A DNA stretch of 64,000 nucleotides from an uncultured Lachnospiraceae bacterium (GCA_947652925.1 CANTEW010000001.1:62001-126000); one strand, 5' to 3'; positions 51,276-60,273 are shown, numbered from the stretch's first letter. Numbers and translations: made by a program. The notes: generated from the sequence alone by a model not told the origin.

Positions 51276-52046
51276 ATGACAAAGAAAACGAGATTGATCC
51301 GGATCATTGTGAACAGCGTGCTCGTCGTAGCGATCATCGCACTCGCTGTAACAGTATATCAGGCCGGAACACAGCGCAACGACGATGGAGCCACGTTACC
51401 CCAGATCGCCGCGGAAGATGATGGAAAGGCTCTTGGCAGTACGACAGCCCCCATGGTAGACGCCGGGACTTCTGATGTGGAAGCAGACGTAGAACCGACC
51501 CTGGCAGCAGAAACAGAAGAAGGAACTGCCGCTGAGGAGGAGGTCGCCCAAGCAGAGACACCTGAAGAAGAGACAGAGAGTACCGATGCCGCTGCCGAGG
51601 CAGAAGCCTCCGCTCCTGTCATCGACGTGAACTTTACAGAAGAGAGTCTGATGGATTGGCCACTGGAAGGCCAGGTCCTCCTGGACTACAGCATGGACCA
51701 CACCATCTACCACCCAACACTGGATCTCTACAAATACAGCAAAGGGATCGCGATCCAGTCATCCGTGGGTTCTCCAGTCATGGCAGCTTCAAACGGCACT
51801 GTACTGTCCATCGAAGAGATGTCTGAAACAGGCACCACAGTCGTTCTGGATCTGGGTAACGGTTATCAGAGCACTTAGGGCCAGCTGAGAGACCTAAACG
51901 TAGTCGTGGGCCAGACCATCCCGAAGGGGACCATCCTGGGTTATGTCAATGAACCCACAAAATATTACACAGAAGAAGGATGCAATCTCTACTTTGCCAT
52001 GAGCAAGGACGAGACCCCGATCGATCCCATCCAATACCTGCCATAA
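51276..52046 (+). pseudogene. spoIIQ: SpoIIQ-like M23/LytM protein interrupted by an in-frame TAG
   Basis: The first 200 codons encode a short cytoplasmic tip, one membrane helix (about 10-29), an Ala/Glu-rich linker and the start of a LytM domain. Codon 201 is TAG (51876-51878), and the same frame then continues for 55 codons with plainly homologous sequence (GQLRDLNVVVGQTIPKG, GYVNEPTKYYTEEGCNLYFA, PIDPIQYLP) to TAA at 52046. The context GYQST-stop-GQL matches GYxxTYGQL in relatives, so TAC or TAT to TAG is the simplest history. The zinc ligands of active M23 enzymes are absent even upstream, as in scaffold-type SpoIIQ. Without readthrough the domain is truncated and the channel with SpoIIIAH should fail. 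Confidence 0.85.
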
Positions 52047-52051
52047 GATCA

Positions 52052-52080
52052 TTCACAGATCTTGATAAAAGGCGTATAAT
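52052..52080 (+). promoter_or_regulatory. sigma-A promoter upstream of the GIY-YIG gene
   Basis: TTCACA (52052-52057), 17 bases, TATAAT (52075-52080). The leader of about 185 bases contains an inverted pair CCATATTGAA/TTCAATATGG (52095-52104, 52171-52180) and a GC-rich hairpin GGGCG..CGCCC near 52217-52249. Confidence 0.7.
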
Positions 52081-52272
52081 AAGAAAGTAACATGCCATAT
52101 TGAAAATCCGCAATCGCATCCGTACAAAAAGCCATCCATGGCCCAAAATACGACAGCACAAAAGTTTTTCTTCAATATGGTGATCTACTTTCGCCGATTG
52201 CTTGACATAAATGACCGGGCGGCCAGGCCAGTGAATGGCCGGGCGCCCTGTACATATATAAAGGACACAGAT

Positions 52273-52512
52273 ATGGATTATACATATATCGTAAAGTGCC
52301 GGGACGGTACTCTATATACTGGATGGACCAATGACCTGGAAAAAAGGATCCGCGACCACAACCGTAAAAAAGGCGCCAAATACACCAGAAGCCGCACACC
52401 CGTAGAACTCCTGTACTATGAAGCATTTTTTACAAAGAGCGAGGCGATGAAAAGAGAATATGAGATCAAACAACTCTCGGCCAGGGATAAGTGGCGGATG
52501 ATCCTTGGATAG
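52273..52512 (+). CDS. GIY-YIG nuclease-family protein (UPF0213-like)
   Basis: A 79-residue single-domain protein of the GIY-YIG/URI family. TYIVKCRDGTLYTGWTNDLE holds the two-tyrosine strand pair (YIV and YTG), RIRDHN the arginine, and YYEAF the usual metal-ligand glutamate. Small stand-alone members such as YhbQ/YazA act on nucleic acid, with unclear roles. AAAGGA precedes the ATG. It is transcribed from a promoter at 52052-52080 and followed by the DUF4317 gene. Confidence 0.9.
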   Translation: MDYTYIVKCRDGTLYTGWTNDLEKRIRDHNRKKGAKYTRSRTPVELLYYEAFFTKSEAMKREYEIKQLSARDKWRMILG

Positions 52513-52533
52513 ATACAAGATCTGTGATATACT
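52505..52533 (+). promoter_or_regulatory. promoter of the DUF4317 gene
   Basis: TTGGAT (52505-52510), 17 bases, TATACT (52528-52533) with a TGA extension. It overlaps the last codons of the GIY-YIG gene. Confidence 0.65.
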
Positions 52534-52575
52534 GTATCAAAGGTCAATCTAAGATGAAAAGAGGATCTATACATA

Positions 52576-53727
52576 ATGAACAAAAAAGAGATTGCGGAGA
52601 TCCGCAAACAATTCAAACCAGAAAATGCCGTGATCGGCAGCATCTGCGGATGCTATGTGGACGCCGAAAAAGAAAAGAAACTCACTTTCCGGCAGGCTTT
52701 TTTGTCCTTATCCGAAGAGGAAGTCTTCAAATACTGCGATATCTTCCGGCGCACCCTGTCCGGGACCTTTGGCAAAAATCTGTGGAACATGGATTTTCCC
52801 CTGGAACAGGAGCAGCCTGAAGGGACGCAGCACTTCCTGCTCAAGCTGCGGGACAGCGGTCTTTCCGATGACGATCTTCTGGACGGATTCTATGATAAGA
52901 TCATCACGAGCTATATCTATCCGGAGAATTATCTGATCTTGCTGATCGACGCCACCTATGACATACCGGGCAGAGCCTCAGACAACCTGGAGATGTTCGA
53001 CGCCTCGGACAGCGTGTACCATTTCCTCCTGTGCAGCATCTGTCCGGTGAACTTATCAAAAGCCGGGCTGTGCTATAACCCTGCATCCAACGCCATAGAA
53101 GAACGCCTCCGGGACTGGGTGGTGGACGTCCCGGTAAAGGGCTTTCTCTTCCCGGCCATGACAGACCGGCAGACGGACATACACAGCGCCGTATATTTTT
53201 CAAAAAAACCGGACGAACTCCAGGAAGAGATGATCGAGATAGTCCTTGGATGCCCCCTTCCCATGTCTGCCGCAGACCAGCGGGAGACATTTAATACTTT
53301 ATTGTCCGATACGCTGGGCGACCAGTGCGGCTACGAGGTCGTCAAAAACATCCACGAAGAACTGAACGGTATGCTGGACGAACACAACATGACCGAAGAC
53401 CCGGAACCCTTAAAGCTGGAAAAACAGGATATACGCCGTCTGATGGAACAGAGCGGCGCACCGGAAGGCTCCCTGGAATCCTTCGAGGAGACCTTCGACG
53501 CTGTATCCGGTGACCAGTCCGCCCTGTTAGCGGCAAATATCGCCAACCCCAAAAAATTCAGCATCCAGACCCCGGATATCGTCGTCACCGTAAACCCCGA
53601 ACGGGCAGACCTGGTAGAGACCCGTATGATCGACGGCCGACAATGCCTGCTGATCACCGTGGACGACCATATCGAAGTCAATGGGGTCAATGTACGCACC
53701 GTACCTTTCCAGGGATCGGAAGGATAA
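52576..53727 (+). CDS. DUF4317 domain-containing protein
   Basis: A 383-residue cytosolic protein matching in length and opening (MNKKEIAEIRKQFKPENAVI, GSICGCYVDAEKEKKL) the DUF4317 family, which is widespread in Lachnospiraceae and relatives and has no known function. The interior reads LLIDATYDIPGRASDNLEMF and VYHFLLCSICPVNLSKAGL, followed by an acidic region. There is no signal peptide or membrane segment. It stands alone with its own promoter, directly upstream of the trk potassium uptake genes. A functional link to potassium is not supported. Confidence 0.88.
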   Translation: MNKKEIAEIRKQFKPENAVIGSICGCYVDAEKEKKLTFRQAFLSLSEEEVFKYCDIFRRTLSGTFGKNLWNMDFPLEQEQPEGTQHFLLKLRDSGLSDDDLLDGFYDKIITSYIYPENYLILLIDATYDIPGRASDNLEMFDASDSVYHFLLCSICPVNLSKAGLCYNPASNAIEERLRDWVVDVPVKGFLFPAMTDRQTDIHSAVYFSKKPDELQEEMIEIVLGCPLPMSAADQRETFNTLLSDTLGDQCGYEVVKNIHEELNGMLDEHNMTEDPEPLKLEKQDIRRLMEQSGAPEGSLESFEETFDAVSGDQSALLAANIANPKKFSIQTPDIVVTVNPERADLVETRMIDGRQCLLITVDDHIEVNGVNVRTVPFQGSEG

Positions 53728-53742
53728 CGCCAGATCCAATGG

Positions 53743-53770
53743 TTGCGCATTTAACAGAACGTGCTATAAT
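53743..53770 (+). promoter_or_regulatory. promoter of trkA-trkH
   Basis: TTGCGC (53743-53748), 16 bases, a perfect TATAAT (53765-53770) with a TGC extension. Start of trkA is about 75 bases downstream. Confidence 0.65.
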
Positions 53771-53846
53771 GATAGACGACCATACAAAACGGCGACAAAA
53801 AACGCCAGCATTAACATAAGTTGACTACGAGGTGAAAAAAGAAGAT

Positions 53847-55205
53847 ATGCAGATCATTATTGTGGGGTGCGGGAAGGTCGGCACAGCCCTGGCAGCAAAA
53901 TTAAGTGTGGAAGACCATAACATCACGGTCATCGACACAGACAGCAATGTCGTACAGACCGTAGCAAACACTTACGACGTGCGGGGCGTCGTGGGCAACG
54001 GCGCCAGCTACAGTGTGCTGACCGAGGCAGAGCTGGAAGATACAGATCTGATCATCGCCGTGACAGAATCAGATGAGATGAACCTGCTCTGCTGTGTCAT
54101 CGCCAAGAAAGCCGTAAAATGCCATACGATCGCCCGGGTGCGCGATCCCATCTACCTCCATGAACGTGTATTTTTGAAAGAAGAACTTGGCCTGTCCATG
54201 ATCATCAACCCGGAATTTGCAGCGGCTATGGAGATCTCCAAGCTCCTGTGTTTCCCCAGCGCCATCGAGATCGATACTTTTGCCAAAGGCCGGGTGGAGA
54301 TGCTCCGGCTGCGGATCGGCAGCGGCTGTATCCTGGATGGGGTCGCCCTGAAGAACATCCCTTCCACCCTGGGCTGCGATGTCCTGATCTGCGCCGTAGA
54401 GAGGGGTGCTGACGTCACCATACCATCCGGGGATTTTATCCTGCGCGAAGGGGATACGCTGTCCATGGCCGCCTCACATAAGAACGCCGCCGCTTTCTTC
54501 AAGAAGATCGGACTGAACACCCATCAGGTAAAAAACACCATGATCATCGGCGGGGGGCAGATCGCCGTCTATCTGGCTAATATCCTGCAAAAAATGGGCA
54601 TCATGGTAAAGATCATCGAGATCAACGAAAAACGGTGCGAAGTCTTATGCGATCTGCTGCCCAAAGCCGTTGTGATCTGTGCGGACGGCAGCGACGAGGA
54701 AGTACTGAGCGAAGAGCGAATCGACCAGATGGATTCTGTGGTGACCCTGACCGGGATCGATGAAGAGAATATCATCCTCTCTCTTTATGCAAAGACCAAG
54801 GTAAAAGTAAAATCTGTCACGAAGATCAACCGTCTCCAGCTCAATGACGTGATCCGCTCCCTGGATCTAGACAGCGTGATCTACCCGAAACATCTGACTG
54901 CCGAAATGATCTTGCAGTATGTAAGGGCCACACAGAATTCCATCGGGAGCAATGTGGAGACATTATACAAACTGGTCAATGATAACGTAGAAGCACTGGA
55001 ATTCCACATACAGCAAAACTCTAAAGTCACAAATATCAGCCTGCAGGAACTGAAGATCCGCAAAAACGTGCTGGTCGCCTGTATCAGCAGGAACGACCAG
55101 GTGATCATCCCCAGAGGGCAGGACCGTATCCTCCCCGGGGACAGCGTGATCGTGGTCACCACCTGCAGTGGTCTGACTGACGTAGAAGACATACTCTGTC
55201 CGTAG
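53847..55205 (+). CDS. trkA: Trk potassium uptake regulatory subunit TrkA
   Basis: A 452-residue cytosolic gating subunit with two RCK units in tandem. The first is a Rossmann fold from MQIIIVGCGKVGTALAAKLS with the acidic VIDTD turn, then a TrkA-C domain near 135-220. The second begins NTMIIGGGQIAVYLANILQK with IIEINEKRCEVLCD and ends with another TrkA-C domain. NAD/NADH or nucleotide binding to these folds controls the TrkH channel. The ATG at 53847 is preferred; an in-frame GTG at 53832 overlaps the GAGGTG ribosome site. trkH follows after 16 bases. Confidence 0.94.
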   Translation: MQIIIVGCGKVGTALAAKLSVEDHNITVIDTDSNVVQTVANTYDVRGVVGNGASYSVLTEAELEDTDLIIAVTESDEMNLLCCVIAKKAVKCHTIARVRDPIYLHERVFLKEELGLSMIINPEFAAAMEISKLLCFPSAIEIDTFAKGRVEMLRLRIGSGCILDGVALKNIPSTLGCDVLICAVERGADVTIPSGDFILREGDTLSMAASHKNAAAFFKKIGLNTHQVKNTMIIGGGQIAVYLANILQKMGIMVKIIEINEKRCEVLCDLLPKAVVICADGSDEEVLSEERIDQMDSVVTLTGIDEENIILSLYAKTKVKVKSVTKINRLQLNDVIRSLDLDSVIYPKHLTAEMILQYVRATQNSIGSNVETLYKLVNDNVEALEFHIQQNSKVTNISLQELKIRKNVLVACISRNDQVIIPRGQDRILPGDSVIVVTTCSGLTDVEDILCP

Positions 55206-55221
55206 AGGTATACATAAGATC

Positions 55222-56661
55222 ATGAATTATTCAATGCTCATTTATATTCTCGGATCCGTCCTCAAGATCGAGGGGATCTTCCTGGCGCTCCCCAGCATGG
55301 TGGCTCTCTATTACCAGGAGAAGAGCCTGGGGGCGTTTTTGGCGACCATGGCCTTCTGCCTGGCCGTCGGCTTCGGATGCACCTGGAAAAAACCAGACAA
55401 CACCGTGTTTTACTCAAAAGAGGGATTCCTGGCCGTCTCTCTGAGCTGGGTACTGCTCAGCCTCACCGGCTGCATCCCATTCGTTGTCAGCGGGGACATC
55501 CCCTCCTTTACAGACGCGCTCTTTGAGACAGTCTCCGGTTTCACCACCACCGGAGCCAGTATACTGAGCGACGTGGAAGCTCTGTCAAAAAGCGGGCTCT
55601 TCTGGCGCAGTTTTACCCATTGGCTAGGCGGCATGGGAGTCCTTGTGTTCATCCTGGCTGTCCTGCCCATGGCGGGCGGGCGGCACATGTACCTGATGAA
55701 AGCGGAAAGCCCCGGGCCTTCCGTCAGCAAACTGGTCCCCAGGGTGAACCAGACAGCCCGTATCCTCTATGCCATATATTTCGTCATGACCATGGCAGAG
55801 ATCATCCTGCTCCTCATCGGAGGGATGCCCCTCTTCGATGCGGTCACACTCTCCATGGGCACCGCAGGGACCGGCGGATTCGGGATACGCAACGACAGCA
55901 TGGGGTCTTACACTCCCTATATGCAGAATGTGGCCACGATCTTCATGCTCCTCTTTGGTGTAAACTTTAATATTTATTATCTTTATCTGTGCAAAAAATG
56001 GAAACAGGCCCTGCGCTCCGAAGAGGTGAAGATGTATTTTGGCATCATCGCGGCCGCTGTCCTGCTGATCACCTACAATGTGCGAGATCTCTTCCCCAGC
56101 ATCCTGAACGCTTTCCAGCAGGCCGCTTTCCAGGTCGCCTCGATCATGACCAGCACCGGCTATTCCACAACGGATTTCGGCAAATGGCCGGTCTTCTCTC
56201 AGACCATCCTCACAGTGCTGATGTTCATCGGCGCCTGCGCAGGGAGTACGGGCGGCGGTATCAAGGTATCCAGGGTCCTAATCATGATCAAGAACGTAAA
56301 GAAAGAACTCCACACGATCGTCCACCCCAGAGCGCGGATGAAGATCAAGATGGACGATCACATGGTAGAAGAAGATACCCTCCGCTCCGTCAACGTATTC
56401 ATCGGATGTTACCTCCTGATCTACGCCGTATCCATGCTGTGCATCAGCCTGGATGACTTTGACTTTACCACGAATTTCACCGCCATCGCCGCCCTGATCA
56501 ACAACATCGGGCCGGGTCTGGGCGAGGTGGGTCCAGCGGGGAACTTCGGCGGCTATTCGATCTTTTCAAAATACGTCATGATGTTCGATATGCTGGTGGG
56601 GAGACTTGAGATCTTCCCCATGATGGCGCTGTTCCTGCCGGCAACATGGCGCAGACGATAA
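55222..56661 (+). CDS. trkH: Trk potassium uptake channel subunit TrkH
   Basis: A 479-residue membrane channel of the SKT family with four repeated M1-P-M2 units. Selectivity-loop segments are visible: TVSGFTTTGASILSD, MGTAGTGGFGIRND, VASIMTSTGYSTTDFGKWP, and a last ALINNIGPGLGEVGPAGNF. These supply the glycine residues that line the pore. Together with TrkA it forms a potassium importer coupled to membrane potential. A strong terminator follows the stop. Length and loops are normal. Confidence 0.95.
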   Translation: MNYSMLIYILGSVLKIEGIFLALPSMVALYYQEKSLGAFLATMAFCLAVGFGCTWKKPDNTVFYSKEGFLAVSLSWVLLSLTGCIPFVVSGDIPSFTDALFETVSGFTTTGASILSDVEALSKSGLFWRSFTHWLGGMGVLVFILAVLPMAGGRHMYLMKAESPGPSVSKLVPRVNQTARILYAIYFVMTMAEIILLLIGGMPLFDAVTLSMGTAGTGGFGIRNDSMGSYTPYMQNVATIFMLLFGVNFNIYYLYLCKKWKQALRSEEVKMYFGIIAAAVLLITYNVRDLFPSILNAFQQAAFQVASIMTSTGYSTTDFGKWPVFSQTILTVLMFIGACAGSTGGGIKVSRVLIMIKNVKKELHTIVHPRARMKIKMDDHMVEEDTLRSVNVFIGCYLLIYAVSMLCISLDDFDFTTNFTAIAALINNIGPGLGEVGPAGNFGGYSIFSKYVMMFDMLVGRLEIFPMMALFLPATWRRR

Positions 56662-56713
56662 AAAAACACGGTATTGTCCACAAGGATAAGATGGGCAGTA
56701 CCGTGTTTTTATC
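56661..56713. terminator. bidirectional intrinsic terminator after trkH
   Basis: AAAAAAACACGGTATTGTCC pairs with GGGCAGTACCGTGTTTTT (one or two mismatches) around ACAAGGATAAGAT; T5 follows on the plus strand. It also faces the convergent trhA gene. Confidence 0.92.
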
Positions 56714-56734
56714 GTCCCGTACAGATCCGACGCG

Positions 56735-57397
56735 TCAGACAGGCATGGGACATACGAAGAAATACATGACCACAAAATGGCAGGCGCTGCCCAGCATGAC
56801 AAAAACATGGAAGATCTCATGGGACCCAAAATATTTATGACGCTGGTCAAAGATAGGGAGTTTCAGCCCATAGATCACACCGCCGACGGTATAGATCACA
56901 CCGCCGGCCAAAAGCCAGACGAACCCCGCCGCGGGCAATGCATGGATGATGGGGACAAAAGCCAGCACACACAGCCATCCCATCCCGATATAGAGTACGC
57001 TGGATACCCATTTTGGACAGGTAATCCACAACGCTTTCAGCAAGATCCCGAACAGCGCGATCCCCCAGACCAACGCGCACAGCGCGTACCCAAGACGGCC
57101 GTGCAGGACGATCAGGCAGACGGGCGTATAACTCCCCGCGATCATCACACTGATCATCATATGATCCATCTTCCGCAGACGGCGGTTGACCTTTTCTGTG
57201 GAATCAACTGAATGATAGACCGCACTGGAGAAATAAAGCAAGATCATCGTCAAGATAAAAACAGCCAGCGCAAAAACATGGATGACGCCCGGCTCCCGCG
57301 CCGCCTTCAACAGCAGAGGTACGGCGCCCACGATCGCCAGCAGCATAGCCACGCCATGCGTGAGCGCGCTCACAGGGTCTTTTAATCTTAAAGTCAT
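56735..57397 (-). CDS. trhA: hemolysin III / PAQR-family membrane protein
   Basis: A 220-residue seven-helix membrane protein of the TrhA/YqfA/hemolysin III family, linked to membrane lipid homeostasis. The ATG at 57397 follows GGAGGTG with 8-base spacing. Family histidine/serine metal motifs are present: ALTHGVAMLLAIVG near the N terminus, YFSSAVYHSV, and HEIFHVFVMLGSACHFVVMY at the C terminus. Despite the name, pore formation is not established for most members. It is divergent from spoVT, with a palindrome in the shared region. Confidence 0.93.
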   Translation of the reverse strand: MTLRLKDPVSALTHGVAMLLAIVGAVPLLLKAAREPGVIHVFALAVFILTMILLYFSSAVYHSVDSTEKVNRRLRKMDHMMISVMIAGSYTPVCLIVLHGRLGYALCALVWGIALFGILLKALWITCPKWVSSVLYIGMGWLCVLAFVPIIHALPAAGFVWLLAGGVIYTVGGVIYGLKLPIFDQRHKYFGSHEIFHVFVMLGSACHFVVMYFFVCPMPV

Positions 57398-57423
57398 AAT
57401 ACACACCTCCCAAGATTGTGTCA

Positions 57424-57443
57424 TATAGTTTTTAATACTATAT
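57424..57443. promoter_or_regulatory. palindrome in the trhA-spoVT divergent region
   Basis: A perfect 7-bp inverted repeat, ATATAGT-N6-ACTATAT, lies 27 bases upstream of trhA, within its expected promoter. It could be an operator for a homodimeric regulator, or simply AT-rich promoter sequence. Confidence 0.35.
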
Positions 57444-57574
57444 GTGATATATATGATCACTATACCACATTTTTCGCAAAATGCAACCCTTTTTGCCGTA
57501 TTTTTTTTACTCCATTTACCAATACTATTCCCACAAGATCCAATTGTTTTTTTAACCAAAGGAGGAAAGTTAAG

Positions 57575-58120
57575 ATGAAGGCAACAGGAATCGTCCGCAG
57601 GATCGACGACCTGGGACGCGTGGTCATCCCGAAAGAGATCCGCAGGACATTGCGCATCAAAGAAGGTACACCTCTTGAGATCTTCACAGACAGAGAGGGT
57701 GAGATTATATTAAAAAAATATTCCCCGATCGGGGAATTGAGCATTTTTGCAAAAGAATATGCAGAAGCACTGAGCCAGACGACAGGATGTCTGGCTTGTA
57801 TCACGGATCACGACCAGGTGGTCTCCGCCGCCGGCCCGGCCCACAAAGAATACACCGGAAGGGCGATCAGCCGGGATCTGGAGGAACTGATCAGCAACCG
57901 CACGATCCATAAAGGCAACGATGAGAAAGAAAGATCCATCCCTCTCACCGAAGGCCAGGGAGAACTCCCCAACCTGCAGGTGATCTGGCCCATCATATGC
58001 GCAGGCGACACCATCGGCTCCGTGATCTTAGTGGGCGAAGCGGGACAGGTCATGGGTGAAGCCGAGCAGAAGCTGGTACAGACAGCGGCAGGTTTCCTGG
58101 GGAGACAGATGGAACAATGA
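57575..58120 (+). CDS. spoVT: stage V sporulation regulator SpoVT
   Basis: A 181-residue AbrB-type regulator. The N-terminal swapped-hairpin DNA-binding domain reads MKATGIVRRIDDLGRVVIPK then EIRRTLRIKEGTPLEI, and a GAF-like C-terminal domain follows (TTGCLACITDHDQVVSAAG; IGSVILVGEAG). SpoVT controls late forespore genes and spore coat and germination properties. The ATG at 57575 follows AAAGGAGG. I see no clear sigma-G promoter in the AT-rich upstream region. Its stop abuts the convergent carboxypeptidase gene with no gap. Confidence 0.95.
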   Translation: MKATGIVRRIDDLGRVVIPKEIRRTLRIKEGTPLEIFTDREGEIILKKYSPIGELSIFAKEYAEALSQTTGCLACITDHDQVVSAAGPAHKEYTGRAISRDLEELISNRTIHKGNDEKERSIPLTEGQGELPNLQVIWPIICAGDTIGSVILVGEAGQVMGEAEQKLVQTAAGFLGRQMEQ

Positions 58121-58663
58121 TCAGAGACTGTGGTACTCTTCCAGAGTCAGGTCCGTCAAAGACAGATACAGCGCCAATGTTTTGGTAACATACCGGATAT
58201 GCCAGGGCTCCCAGGCATATCCGGTCATCTTTTCTTTTCCTTTCGGATAGCGCAGGATAAATCCGTACATAGGACCGTAACTTGCCAGGAACCTGCCCTC
58301 TTCTGTCTCGGCAAAAGACTCCTCAAGCTCAAACTTAAGATCCGGGCAGGAGACATCCAGCGCCAGCCCCGTCTGATGCTCGCTGCACCCGGGCGGAGCC
58401 ACATAGCCGCTGCTGCTCTGGCTGCAGATCTCAGCCTGGCGTTCATAGGAACGATACCCGGATACACCGTAAAGGCACAGTCCCGCATGCTGCGCCCGGT
58501 CGAATAACTCTTCCGCCGCCCGGGCAGCCCGGGCGCGGAGAAGACGTTTCGGGTCACCGGGAGGCGCACAGAAAGGGATCTGCGGTGTCTCAAGATCTGT
58601 GGGGACAAACCCCGGCTCAAGGGGATATTCACAGTTGACCAGTCGGATATACGATGATAGCAA
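58121..58663 (-). CDS. D-alanyl-D-alanine carboxypeptidase, M15 (VanY-like)
   Basis: A 180-residue LAS-fold zinc peptidase. SGYRSYERQ, CSEHQTGLALDVS (the SxHxxGxAxD zinc motif) and YAWEPWHIRYV (catalytic Glu and third zinc-ligand His) are all present. It removes the terminal D-Ala from peptidoglycan stems. There is no signal peptide in the TTG-started form, so it is either intracellular, acting on precursors, or exported by an unrecognised route. The TTG start at 58663 is supported by AGGAGG 7 bases upstream. It is convergent with and contiguous to spoVT. Confidence 0.9.
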   Translation of the reverse strand: MLSSYIRLVNCEYPLEPGFVPTDLETPQIPFCAPPGDPKRLLRARAARAAEELFDRAQHAGLCLYGVSGYRSYERQAEICSQSSSGYVAPPGCSEHQTGLALDVSCPDLKFELEESFAETEEGRFLASYGPMYGFILRYPKGKEKMTGYAWEPWHIRYVTKTLALYLSLTDLTLEEYHSL

Positions 58664-58728
58664 AGAAAAACCTCCTGCAGATGATATGACGCTTTCATCT
58701 TATGACGATCCGGCTGGTTTTATGCCTT

Positions 58729-60201
58729 CTATACGCTCCGCTCTTCCTGCTCTGCTCCCATCTCATCCAACAGACGTTTTTTGATATCGTAGAGCTTCTG
58801 GGACAGATCCACGTACACTTCCTGGGGGTTCACCAGACGGCGGGACTCATCCCACAGGGTATCCAGCTCCTTCTTGCAGATCTTTTGGAGTTCCATGACG
58901 GAAGGCGACGTGTAGACACAGACCCCTTTTTTGAATACTGGGACCAGGAGTTCCCGCAGGATATAATCCCCGCCCCGTATCTTCGTCCGTTTCCAGGTGT
59001 CGATGGGGTCGAAGATCGTCATCGGCTCATCCGGATCGAACTGCTCATCTGCCAGACAGATCAGATCGGCCTTGATCTTCCCGTTATTTTTATTATAGAT
59101 CCTGTAGACCGTCTTGTCTCCCGGGTTGGTGACCTTCTCCGTATTCTCAGACAGCTTGATCTTCGGTGTGAGACCATCCCCGCCCTTCTCCCGGATAGCC
59201 GCCAGCTTATAGACACCGCCGAACGCCGGGTTTCCCTTGGATGTGATCAGGTTCGTACCCACTCCCCAGGAATTGATCTTCGCCTGCTGGGTCTTCAGAC
59301 TGTAGATCAGATCCTCATCCAGATCGCTGGAAGCGGAGATCACCGCATCCGGAAAGCCCGCGTCGCAGAGCATCTGATACGCCTGCTTCGAGAGATACGC
59401 CAGATCACCGCTGTCCAGCCGTATACCATATCTCCTCAGACGGATCCCCTGCTCCCGCATCTCCTGGAAGACACGGATGGCGTTCGGGACACCCGACCTT
59501 AACGTATCATACGTGTCCACCAGAAGGATACAGGCGTTCGGATACAACTTTGCATAGGCTTTAAAAGCCGTATACTCATCAGGAAAACTCATGATCCAGC
59601 TGTGGGCATGGGTGCCCAGTACAGGAATGTCAAACATTTTTCCGGCCAGTACGTTGGATGTGCCGATACATCCCCCGATCACTGCTGCCCTGGCCCCATA
59701 GATCCCCGCATCCGGCCCCTGCGCCCGTCTCAGGCCAAATTCCATCACACCGTCTCCCCTGGCGGCGTACACGATCCGTGAAGCCTTCGTAGCGATCAGG
59801 CTCTGGTGGTTGATGATATTGAGTATCGCCGTCTCTATGAGCTGCGCCTCTATCACCGGCGCGATAATCTTCAGCATGGGCTCCCTGGGGAATATGACCG
59901 TCCCCTCCGGGATGGCGTAGATATCCCCGCTGAAATGAAGATCACCCAGATACTCCAGGAAATCCTCCTCGAACATATCCAGGGACCGCAGATAACTGAT
60001 ATCTTCCGAAGTAAAGGTGAGTCTTTCTATATAATGGATCACCTGCTCCAGACCTGCCATGATCGCATAACTCCCATGGAACGGGTTGTCCCGGTAGAAC
60101 ACATCGAAGATGACTGTCTGGTCCGTTGGCTCTTTAAAATATCCCTGCATCATGGTCAGTTCATACAGATCCGTAAGCAGGGTCAGATTGTTGGCTCTCA
60201 T
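58729..60201 (-). CDS. pncB: nicotinate phosphoribosyltransferase
   Basis: A 490-residue enzyme of NAD salvage that makes nicotinate mononucleotide from nicotinate, PRPP and ATP. The N terminus NLTLLTDLYELTMMQGYF is typical. The catalytic histidine is in VLGTHAHSWIMSFPDE, with GLRRAQGPDAG before it and the phosphate-binding IRLDSGDLAYLS and SSDLDEDLIYSL after it. The sequence length fits the long bacterial PncB2-like form. AAGGAG precedes the ATG. A promoter and a small open frame lie upstream. The isochorismatase-family hydrolase at 21.7-22.2 kb could supply its substrate. Confidence 0.95.
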   Translation of the reverse strand: MRANNLTLLTDLYELTMMQGYFKEPTDQTVIFDVFYRDNPFHGSYAIMAGLEQVIHYIERLTFTSEDISYLRSLDMFEEDFLEYLGDLHFSGDIYAIPEGTVIFPREPMLKIIAPVIEAQLIETAILNIINHQSLIATKASRIVYAARGDGVMEFGLRRAQGPDAGIYGARAAVIGGCIGTSNVLAGKMFDIPVLGTHAHSWIMSFPDEYTAFKAYAKLYPNACILLVDTYDTLRSGVPNAIRVFQEMREQGIRLRRYGIRLDSGDLAYLSKQAYQMLCDAGFPDAVISASSDLDEDLIYSLKTQQAKINSWGVGTNLITSKGNPAFGGVYKLAAIREKGGDGLTPKIKLSENTEKVTNPGDKTVYRIYNKNNGKIKADLICLADEQFDPDEPMTIFDPIDTWKRTKIRGGDYILRELLVPVFKKGVCVYTSPSVMELQKICKKELDTLWDESRRLVNPQEVYVDLSQKLYDIKKRLLDEMGAEQEERSV

Positions 60202-60273
60202 AAATATGCTCCTTTTTTATAACAGTTTGGCCGTGTTTGACCGTATCATACAAAAAGGCACCGAAAATACTGC

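Noticed and set aside
51876-51878. Pyrrolysine insertion at the spoIIQ TAG
   Set aside because: No pyl genes are in the window, the position is a plain tyrosine in relatives, and no recoding signal is visible. A nonsense change is simpler.
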